This document shows positions 56,612 to 64,000 of a stretch of DNA of 64,000 bases, piece by piece. Made by a program: the position numbers and the translations under genes. The stretch comes from Volvox africanus (lineage: Eukaryota; Chlorophyta; Chlorophyceae; Chlamydomonadales; Volvocaceae): contig BSDZ01000112.1 in assembly GCA_030268105.1 (NCBI GenBank), positions 1,569,501 to 1,633,500 of the forward strand, read 5' to 3'. The notes beneath the pieces were generated by a model. It was not told where the DNA came from. It saw nothing but the letters and a program-made list of their open reading frames with translations, and did not search any database. How positions within the stretch are numbered: the first letter of the stretch is position 1; the number at the start of each line of letters is the position of its first letter.

Positions 56612-57397
56612 CTCTTCACTGGAAAGGTTCCAGAGGTCAATCATTTGCGCGTTTTTGGCTGCACGGCTTATGTCCTCGTGCCCAAGGCAAAGCGCAACAA
56701 ACTGGATCCCGTGAGTCGACGAGGTATAATGGTGGGATATGGCGATGGGGGCAGCTACCGGATATTATTCCCGGACGGGTCAGTATCAAGACACAGCGAT
56801 GTTGTATTCGATGAACAACAGGCCACGCACGAACCATACAAACCCTCGGACAACAACCGTGACAATGCTGAAACTGACTCTGATTCCGACATGGACGACC
56901 CAGAGCCACGACCGAGAGCTGTCCCTATGTCCACCAATGCACACAATGGTGATGGCCACGAGCCGAATCCACCTCAACCACCACCTCCCGTAACACGCAC
57001 AGCGCAAAGCTATCCAAATACAGCGGGAACAGGAGCCGTCAACGATGGAGTGGGCCCATCGGGAAGCCAACCAAGGCAAGACCCAATACAACCTGAGGAC
57101 ACCGACGACTCCGACATTGAAGACATGGCAACAGAAGAAGACATGGATGAGGACAACACGAGGTTAGCCAACCGCTACCCCATCCGCGTGCGAAAGCGCC
57201 CATGTGAGTGGTGGCGCACTCAAAGATCGGTGGCAGCGCGTATCAACATGGCCGCCAGAATACAAGAACCCAAATCTCACCATGACGCGATCAGAGGCCC
57301 TCACCGCATCAAGTGGCAACAAGCGATGAACGATGAGATAATTGCCCACATGACCAACGGCACATGGGAAATTGGCATTCCACTGCCTGGCACAAAC
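56612..57397 (+). pseudogene. Copia-C integrase C-terminus and linker
   Basis: LFTGKVPEVNHLRVFGCTAYV through the acidic linker to TWEIGIPLPGTN. Almost identical to 40372-41154 with scattered substitutions. It stops at another LTR-D. A longer frame that runs in from LTR-D upstream is not a real protein. Confidence 0.88.
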
Positions 57398-57982
57398 TGT
57401 TGTACCTCTCGTTCCCGTTTGCTTATAAGTATCTGCACGTCTGGAGACTTTCGACACCGATGTGCGAGCACTTGCAAGTACAGCAAGGCAAGCGAGAGCA
57501 AACAGAGACAGCGGAAGACTTCAAAATGAAGAGAGATATAACTTACAGTCTTACAGATCGGAACGATGCAATGGACGAAATCGCCGTCAGCGCCGGAAGC
57601 AAGCAATCATCACGCGGCGGTGATTAGCAAAGTTCAGGCTTAGCTCGGGCTAAGTAGAATAGCGTATAGCAATAGTAATATAGAACACACGAGTGTTCTC
57701 CGGTATCGAATGTCTTGTCTTGCTTAGCCGTCCTCGCATCTGTTATACTCGCAGTATCGCAATGCCGTACGATTCACATTAGGAGGCCGATCCTAGATGT
57801 GACAATCCTACTGCGTATAGGCGATGTCTACGCATAACAACATATAAGCCTTTCTGGCATTCACATGATGCAAGGGTCCGGATAACGATATCCGGTTGCA
57901 GGGCATGTGTCGTGATGAGTGCGGCGCTCTCAACGTGTGCTGTAATGAAGTAATATTATATCAGATCGTACTTATCGTTCGG
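57398..57982 (-). repeat. LTR-D, truncated 3' LTR
   Basis: About 585 bp of LTR-D, fused without a polypurine tract to the pol chromodomain. It probably results from a deletion spanning the LTR end, the PPT and the C-terminus of pol. Confidence 0.8.
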
Positions 57983-60925
57983 TTCCCATGAGTTGTGCTC
58001 GTTGGTATACCCTGTCCACTTAACCAAGTACTCGTGTACTGTCCGCTTACGTCGGTGTCGGCCCACACGACACACGCGATAATCTAACACCCGCTCCACA
58101 TCGTAAAACTTCTGTTTACCAGCGATCCAGGTCTCGGGAACTGGTTCGATCGCTGCGGGGGCGTTAGCAGGCTCAGGGACGGGTTCAGTACGATACGGAC
58201 GAACAAGCGATACGTGAAACGTGGGGTGAATGGTCATATCAGCGGGCAATGCAAGCTCCACAGCCACATTCCCAACCATGTGCACGACAGGATACGGACC
58301 AATCCAGCGAGGTAAGAGTTTTCGGGATCCGTCGGCCAAGGAACGCAAGTTCTTGGTGCTTAGCAACACGAGTTGCCCTTCCGAAAACGTCACATCCTGC
58401 TTGGATTTGTTGTAATATTCCGTCGTTTGTTGCTGCGCCGCGTCCAAACATGACTTTGCGTCTGTGATTCGGGACATAAAAGACTTGGCAAAAAGTTTAG
58501 CAGCAGGCACGTTCACTTCCAACTCACGCCACACGGGTAGCGCGGGATGAAATCCGTAGTTGAGAAAGAACGGACTTTTGCCTGTTGAGCGGTTCACAGC
58601 GTTGTTAAGCGCGAATTCTGCCGCAGTTAAATACGTATCCCAAACAAGTGGTGTGCGACCAGCATAATTGCGCAACATATCACCCAACGTGCGATTTGTG
58701 CGTTCGGTTTGACCATCAGTCTGCGGGTGATACGCTGTGCTCAGGTTGACGCGCATGCCAACTAGTTTGCAGAGCGCTTCCCAAAACTTAGACGTGAACT
58801 GCCCACCGTGGTCCGAAATCACATTTTTGGGAACCCCGTGTAACCGAACCACATTGTCGAAAAACAAACGTGCGGTTTGCTCAGCCGTGCAGGATGATGT
58901 GCATGGTGCTAGGTGAACCATCTTAGTCAGACGATCGACCATTACGAACACTGCATCGTATCCCCCCTCAGTTTTGGGCAGCGCGACTACGAAGTCCATG
59001 GAAACACTTTCCCAAGGCGCATCTGGGACAGGCAACGGTTGCAACAACCCATGGCCCTTACCGGACAAAGCCTTATTGCGCTGGCACAGACTGCATGTCT
59101 GTACGAAGTTCGCCGCATCCTTAGCCAAACGAGGCCACCAAAAGGAATGTTGCACCAAGTCGATCAATCGCTTGCTACCAGGGTGTCCTGCTAACGGGTC
59201 CTCGTGGAACCGCGCAAGGATGTCGTAGCGTAGCGCGTCGTCGCTCGGAACGACGATTTGTGTAGCTGCACCCTCCGTCCGTAGCCAAAGGCCATTCTGC
59301 TTGCGAAGGTTTTCTACATTAGCCGGGTCCGCGAACCAGGCATCTGCGTTGTAGGCAACCTTCAACCGCTCCGCGAGGTCCGTCGCGACCTCCTCGCTAC
59401 GCGGCCGCACGACGGGCGCTGCCAAAATTGCAGTGTATAGCGACGGATGTCGACTGAGAGCATCGGCAATATTCAATTTACCAGAAATGTACTCCCAGGT
59501 GCAGTCGAACCTAGCTAGGTATTCCATCCACCTAGCCTGACGGCGGTTCAACGTCGGAACGCTTTGCAAAAACGTTAGGGGCTTATGGTCAGTCTTTAAA
59601 GTAAACGGGCGTCCCTCGAGGTAACAGCGCCACTCCTTTAAAGCATGCAGCACTGCCAGAAGCTCCTGTTCCCCGGTGGTGTAGCGAATCTCCGCACCAG
59701 AAAACTTCTTACTCGTGAAGGCGATCTGTCGCCCTTCCTGTAACAATACAGCGCCGCTTCCAAATATTGAGGCATCAGACACTACCTCAACACGAAATGG
59801 CAACGAGTAATCAGGGAATGCAAGGGTGACATCTTCAGCAACGATTCGTTTGAGCTCTTCGAATGCCCGCTGGCATTGTGACGTCCACGACTCAAGCGAA
59901 ACGAAAACGCCTTTGCGAGTTAAGTTAGTAAGCGGGGCCGCAATGATGGAATATTTTTTAATGAACTTTCGGAAATAATTGGTCAAGCCAAGGAACTTAC
60001 GCAGCTCCGTGAGGTTCTGAGGCGCGGGCCAATCGCGAACCACGGCGACCTTCCGCGGGTCCATCTTCACACCGGTGGCCGACACAATGTGGCCCAAATA
60101 TTCCACCTGAGGCTGCGCCCAAAAGCATTTGGCGCGTTTAGCAAACAATTGCTCCCGCCTCATAACGTCGAGCACGAGCCGAAGATGCTCCAAGTGCTCC
60201 TCGCGCGTCTTAGAATATACCAAGATGTCATCCAGGTAGCAAACAACGAACCTGTCGATAAACGGCCTAAACATTCGGTCCATAACTGCCTGAAACGTCG
60301 CAGGGGCATTAGTCAAACCAAACGATAGAACCGTATACTCAAAGTGACCGAAGGGCGTCCGAAAAGCGGTTTTCGGGATATCAGAGGCAGCGATGCGAAT
60401 CTGATTGTAGCCCTGTTGTAAGTCAATTGAGGAAAAATAAGCCGAGCCCTTCAGCTTATCCAACAGGTCGTCAACGCGTGGCAAAGGGTAGCGATTTTTC
60501 ACCGTATTCGCATTTAACCCCCGGTAATCAATGCACATGCGCAAGGTCCCATCCTTCTTACCGACAAACAAAATCGGTGCAGAAAACGGGGATGTGCTGG
60601 GGCGTATCATACCCTTCGCGAGCAAATCCGTCACCTGGCGCTTCACCTCGTCCAGCTCCAATGGACTCAACCTGTACATTGGCCGGGCCGTAGGCTGCGC
60701 TCCAGGCACGAGAGGGATTGTGTGATCAACAGGACGCATAGGTGGTAGGCCAGGGATATCTTTAAAGACGTCCTCATACTGCGACAGTAGGGCCTCAACC
60801 TCAGGATCCGCAGAAATCTGCGCGGTGGTGACACAACAGCTCACCCGCGGCCTTAAAAGCAGTCCGTGGGCACCCTTCCGTAACAAACGGACGGCCTCCT
60901 TACGCCCGACTAGCTCTGGTTCCAT
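57956..60925 (-). CDS. Gypsy-D (chromovirus) RT-RNase H-integrase-chromodomain
   Basis: 989 codons without a stop, the best-preserved pol in the window. RT starts in the first ~70 residues, with the [10 protein letters not shown] block, [11 protein letters not shown], and the YLDD active site at about 230-233. RNase H is at about 385-510 ([50 protein letters not shown]). The integrase zinc finger is at ~595-640 (HPGSKR...CSLCQRNKA). The catalytic core has [24 protein letters not shown] and [20 protein letters not shown]-like region and a chromodomain ([19 protein letters not shown]...[15 protein letters not shown]) end it. The last residues come from truncated LTR sequence. It is separated from protease by a single in-frame TGA. 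Enzymatically it may be intact, but the element's LTR is broken. Confidence 0.93.
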   Translation of the reverse strand: MEPELVGRKEAVRLLRKGAHGLLLRPRVSCCVTTAQISADPEVEALLSQYEDVFKDIPGLPPMRPVDHTIPLVPGAQPTARPMYRLSPLELDEVKRQVTDLLAKGMIRPSTSPFSAPILFVGKKDGTLRMCIDYRGLNANTVKNRYPLPRVDDLLDKLKGSAYFSSIDLQQGYNQIRIAASDIPKTAFRTPFGHFEYTVLSFGLTNAPATFQAVMDRMFRPFIDRFVVCYLDDILVYSKTREEHLEHLRLVLDVMRREQLFAKRAKCFWAQPQVEYLGHIVSATGVKMDPRKVAVVRDWPAPQNLTELRKFLGLTNYFRKFIKKYSIIAAPLTNLTRKGVFVSLESWTSQCQRAFEELKRIVAEDVTLAFPDYSLPFRVEVVSDASIFGSGAVLLQEGRQIAFTSKKFSGAEIRYTTGEQELLAVLHALKEWRCYLEGRPFTLKTDHKPLTFLQSVPTLNRRQARWMEYLARFDCTWEYISGKLNIADALSRHPSLYTAILAAPVVRPRSEEVATDLAERLKVAYNADAWFADPANVENLRKQNGLWLRTEGAATQIVVPSDDALRYDILARFHEDPLAGHPGSKRLIDLVQHSFWWPRLAKDAANFVQTCSLCQRNKALSGKGHGLLQPLPVPDAPWESVSMDFVVALPKTEGGYDAVFVMVDRLTKMVHLAPCTSSCTAEQTARLFFDNVVRLHGVPKNVISDHGGQFTSKFWEALCKLVGMRVNLSTAYHPQTDGQTERTNRTLGDMLRNYAGRTPLVWDTYLTAAEFALNNAVNRSTGKSPFFLNYGFHPALPVWRELEVNVPAAKLFAKSFMSRITDAKSCLDAAQQQTTEYYNKSKQDVTFSEGQLVLLSTKNLRSLADGSRKLLPRWIGPYPVVHMVGNVAVELALPADMTIHPTFHVSLVRPYRTEPVPEPANAPAAIEPVPETWIAGKQKFYDVERVLDYRVCRVGRHRRKRTVHEYLVKWTGYTNEHNSWEPNDKYDLI

Positions 60926-61777
60926 TCACGCGGCCATTGCGGTCACAGCGAAATTAACCATAGGCACCGCCTCAGCTTCGCCCTCCTTTGGTGTGACATG
61001 TTCGAACGACAGGAAAGGTACCTTAATCGACAGAGTACCCTTGCACATATGCAGGGTTGCGGTCTCCATGTCGATGCGTGCGCAGTACTGTCGTAATGTC
61101 GACGACCCCATTATGTACGGTGCAGTCTCTGCTAAGCCCTGCAGCACGTACGGCCGGGTCACAACACGCAAAGGGCCTATCGATAGGCTAAGGGTAATCC
61201 TGCCCACGATGGGATGCTTACCCCCGTCAGCAAGGGTAACCTGTGGACAATCAGACGACTCTGGGGACAACCCCAGCGCATTCACCTCTGCGACAGAGAT
61301 GAAGTCGTCGCTGGCACCGGTGTCAACAAGTGCCTTCAGAGTACGGCCATTCAAACCGATCTGAACCACAGGGACACGGTTATCTACGAGCGACTGCCCA
61401 GCAGACAACGTCAGTGCACTTAGGGCGGGTCCGTAACCTACGGCACCCACATCAGGAGCTTCGTACCAAACGTCAACCGAGTAGGATGTGCTTGGCCACG
61501 GAGCCAGCGTACCCTCCCGATCCACACCATTAAACAAAACGGTGCCCGGCTCGAACCGGTGGACATGCCGCATACCCCTTAACGATGCCTCTGCCTTGCG
61601 CCGACAGAAAGCGGGGAGTAAAACACATGCGGCGGTGCCTGGATATTGAAGCCTACACCTCCTGTATATGGCCAACTGTTCCGACATCTCACGCAGAGAC
61701 GAGGGGATGAACAAAACCACGTGGTTAGACAGATTGATAGACGACAGGGGACGGCGAGGTGTAAACAAATTACACAA
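60926..61777 (-). CDS. Gypsy-D protease region
   Basis: 283 codons in the same frame as pol. The stop TGA (60926-60928) sits directly before the pol ATG. Residues ~150-165 hold the aspartic protease motif LVDTGASDDFISV, with a flap-side IMGSS further on. The N-terminal part (LSNHVVLFIPSSLREMSEQ) is of unknown role and has a near-identical copy at 45952-46705. Confidence 0.85.
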   Translation of the reverse strand: MCNLFTPRRPLSSINLSNHVVLFIPSSLREMSEQLAIYRRCRLQYPGTAACVLLPAFCRRKAEASLRGMRHVHRFEPGTVLFNGVDREGTLAPWPSTSYSVDVWYEAPDVGAVGYGPALSALTLSAGQSLVDNRVPVVQIGLNGRTLKALVDTGASDDFISVAEVNALGLSPESSDCPQVTLADGGKHPIVGRITLSLSIGPLRVVTRPYVLQGLAETAPYIMGSSTLRQYCARIDMETATLHMCKGTLSIKVPFLSFEHVTPKEGEAEAVPMVNFAVTAMAA

Positions 61778-61960
61778 CGAATCGAAGCAGAGAAGTCCCG
61801 TGCGTCCGTCAAGCGTGATGCGTCACGCAACGACTCGCTCGATGTGTCCAAGTACACAAGGCAACAATGCCTTAACGGCTGGCCGTAAGGATGACCACCG
61901 ACCACGCGTTAGTTCAGAAATCCCAGGTGGTACCCCCTCCGCAGGAACCCGGGCAAGCCC

Positions 61961-63151
61961 CTATTTCGGCTGAGGTACAAATGGCGGCATTAGCGGGCAA
62001 TCCTTCGTGGAATGGCTCTCCGCACACCGTAGACAAACGTTGGCCAATTTCCGACGCTCGAACTTGGAACGATTGCAATTCCATTTTGGCATATACGTGT
62101 CCTCCGTGCGAGTCCGCTTCGCATTGGGGTCGGAACCCTGTGCGGCTGCCGTCGATGGCGCACCACCACGCTTCCTGTTTTTAGCCGGGTCCGAGCTCGG
62201 ACCTGCTCCTCCTGACCCACGGACACCCGAGCTAGCGCCCCCGCGCGCCTGGCGTTGCCGGTTGCTGCGTCGCGTCGCGGCAGTAGGCGTGGGGCGGGTC
62301 GCTCCGAAGTCCTGGTCAAGAGCTACGGCTTCCCCAAGCGGATCCTGCACTTGCACGGCATTTGCACGAGGGGCAGACTTGACTTCTTCCTCACCGGCAA
62401 GGAGTCGTATCTCCGTGCCCTTAGCAAAAGCGACCAAAGCATCATACGACTTGATCTGCGCTCCAACCAAGTCAGTAGCGCACCATTTAGCCAAAAGTTT
62501 CGTCAGGCCGCGCCTAAACCAAAAGACACGCTCGGATTCAGTGAGGTCAGCAATGGGAGTCACAAGTGCTTCGAAGCGTGACTGGTACGCAGGTACATTT
62601 TCATCCCGACGCATGTGGTAGCTACCGGCTGCCAAAACCTTACAAGCTTCCACATCGCGTGCTTGAACCTCAGTAGCGAATCGTGCGAGCAAAGCGGCAA
62701 CCAACTCGTCAAAAGTATAATTGCCCCGGGCGTTGGTCCAATTGTGATACCAGTCCTTCGCTGAGCCCTCGAGGGTGTTACCAACGAAGAGACACCTGAT
62801 ACCGTCATTATCGCCACCATGAACAGCCTGGAGATACTTTTTAGCGTCACGCACGTATGCACGAGTTGCATCGGCTATGCTATGCCCTGGTGTCTTGTCG
62901 GTCAGCGAAATATTGAGCCTAGGAATGGGAATTGACAATCTCATCACCTCAGGGATGTCATCATGCCCTCGAGCTTGAGGTAATGGCAGAACCCTTGGTC
63001 CAGCAGTGTTGTCCATATTCGTGTTCACTGCTGAATGCGGCACAATTAAGTGAGCAGGGGTCTGAAGGAAAAGGGGCTCTTGAGTGGCTCGCGCACCAAC
63101 AGTCTCAAGACCTCTATCCGGTGCTCTAGCAGCCACAACAAAATCGGGTTG
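61961..63151 (-). CDS. Gypsy-D gag
   Basis: About 395 codons, open from the LTR-D insertion to a stop at 61961. It holds a retrotransposon-gag (Ty3 capsid type) region (DKTPGHSIADATRAYVRDAKKYL, LEGSAKDWYHNW, FEALVTPIADLTESERVFWFRRGL), a basic Arg/Gly-rich part, and a zinc knuckle CLRCAESHSTKDC near the C-terminus. The first codons lie beyond the inserted solo LTR (63971-64000 and off the window), so the initiator is separated from the body. It is more intact than the copies at 45165 and 48124. Confidence 0.88.
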   Translation of the reverse strand, partial: QPDFVVAARAPDRGLETVGARATQEPLFLQTPAHLIVPHSAVNTNMDNTAGPRVLPLPQARGHDDIPEVMRLSIPIPRLNISLTDKTPGHSIADATRAYVRDAKKYLQAVHGGDNDGIRCLFVGNTLEGSAKDWYHNWTNARGNYTFDELVAALLARFATEVQARDVEACKVLAAGSYHMRRDENVPAYQSRFEALVTPIADLTESERVFWFRRGLTKLLAKWCATDLVGAQIKSYDALVAFAKGTEIRLLAGEEEVKSAPRANAVQVQDPLGEAVALDQDFGATRPTPTAATRRSNRQRQARGGASSGVRGSGGAGPSSDPAKNRKRGGAPSTAAAQGSDPNAKRTRTEDTYMPKWNCNRSKFERRKLANVCLRCAESHSTKDCPLMPPFVPQPK

Positions 63152-63156
63152 GCTAG

Positions 63157-63970
63157 TGTTGTACCTCTCGTTCGCGTTTGCTCATAAGTATCTGCACGTC
63201 TGGAGACTTTCGACAACGATGCGCGAGCACTTGCAAGTACAGCAAGGCAAGCGCGAGCAAACAGAGACAGCGGAAGACTTCAGGACGAAGAGAGATATAA
63301 CTTACGGTCTTACAGGTCGGAATGATGCAATGGACGAAATCGCCGTCAGCGCCGGAAGCAAGCAATCATCACGCGGCGGTGATTAGCGAAGTTCAGGCTT
63401 AGCTCGGGCTAAGTAGAATATCGTATAGCAATAGTAATGTAGAACACACAAGTGTTCTCCGGTATCGAATGTCTTGACTAGCTTAGCCGTCCTCGCATCT
63501 GTTATACTCGCAGCATCGCAGTGCCGTACGATTCACATTAGGAGGCCGATCCTAGATGTGACAACCCTACTGCGTATGGCGATGTCTACTCGTAACAACG
63601 TATAAGCCTTTCCGGCATTCGCATGATGCAAGGGTCCGGATAACGATATCCGGTTGCAGGGCATGTATCGCGGCGCTCTCAACGTGTGCTTAAATGAAGT
63701 AATATTATATCAGATAATATTACTTATCGTTTCGTAGCACGAGCATAATGCGCACTTCAATGATTCGGTCGTTCATGCATGCTAGGCGGATTTGCCATGA
63801 TGCGATGTCGCAATGGATAATGACAACATGCCAGATGCATATATAAATGTATGCGAATACATTTATATCATGCAGATTCATTCATATGTAATGCGTTCAC
63901 CACAAAAGCACTTCGCCTCGTAGGATCTCGTCGACCTACGTGTCAGCGGGAAATGAACCGTAGCACAACA
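63157..63970 (-). repeat. Solo LTR-D inserted in gag
   Basis: 814 bp with perfect TSD GCTAG at 63152-63156 and 63971-63975. Gag sequence continues directly on both sides, so only a solo LTR remains. Confidence 0.9.
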
Positions 63971-64000
63971 GCTAGCTAGGCTAGTGTGCGGCGTATCGTC
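63971..64000 (-). pseudogene. Gypsy-D gag N-terminal codons, running off window
   Basis: Matches codons for DDTPHTSLA near the gag start (compare 48070-48110). Continues beyond the window edge. Confidence 0.8.

Noticed and set aside
56444..57529. 361-codon plus frame
   Set aside because: A fusion of LTR-D sequence, copia integrase/linker and another LTR-D. Only the middle is polyprotein, and the start codon lies in the LTR.

Overview
This 64-kb window is eukaryotic nuclear DNA made almost entirely of LTR retrotransposons and their debris. There is no intact host gene and no sign of bacterial operons. The evidence is Ty1/copia and Ty3/gypsy (chromovirus) polyproteins, LTRs with 5-bp target-site duplications (TSDs), half-tRNA primer-binding sites, a piece of a nuclear-pore gene with a good GTGAGT splice donor, and long-unit tandem repetition. 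Lineage cannot be fixed from the sequence. A protist or alga is plausible, because priming by half of the initiator tRNA-Met is known from the Volvox element Osser as well as from copia and Ty5. This is an inference only.

Region 1 (1-37540) is an array of eight units of about 2.94 kb. Each unit is itself a TE mosaic: a decayed copia 3' end, a solo 89-bp LTR (LTR-B), a decayed copia gag, a 348-bp LTR-A, and a second LTR-A in inverted orientation. Later events mark individual units. A 322-bp terminal-repeat miniature element (TRIM) sits at the same site in units 2, 4 and 5. A defective LTR-A copia provirus sits at the same site in units 5, 6 and 8, where units 1-4 and 7 have only a solo LTR. 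A young 4.5-kb composite element (17996-22481) lies inside unit 5.

Region 2 (37541-51715) is an old LTR-A copia copy split by a second copia family (Copia-C, 37583-50625, TSD CCTTC). Copia-C is in turn split by a 7.5-kb gypsy (Gypsy-D, 41966-49424, TSD TTGGC). Gypsy-D carries an inverted extra LTR-leader-gag segment in place of its RT. The outer copia copy has the same unusual 5' architecture (LTR-A / TRIM interior / LTR-B / gag) as the young composite element.

Region 3 (51716-55014) is the only part with non-transposon content. Shreds of a third, degenerate copia are interleaved with an antisense NUP96-like exon and with an AT-rich, frameshifted antisense fragment of CtaA/COX15 (heme A synthase) whose sequence looks rickettsial or alphaproteobacterial.

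Region 4 (55015-64000) holds a second Copia-C, shuffled by LTR-D recombination so that an RT segment precedes an IN segment. It is followed by the best-preserved gypsy in the window: gag, protease, and a 989-codon RT-RNaseH-IN-chromodomain ORF, all on the minus strand. A solo LTR-D with TSD GCTAG interrupts its gag.

The most notable observations are the TRIM/copia chimera seen twice, the TRIM presence/absence pattern across a tandem array, and the bacterial-type heme A synthase pseudogene.
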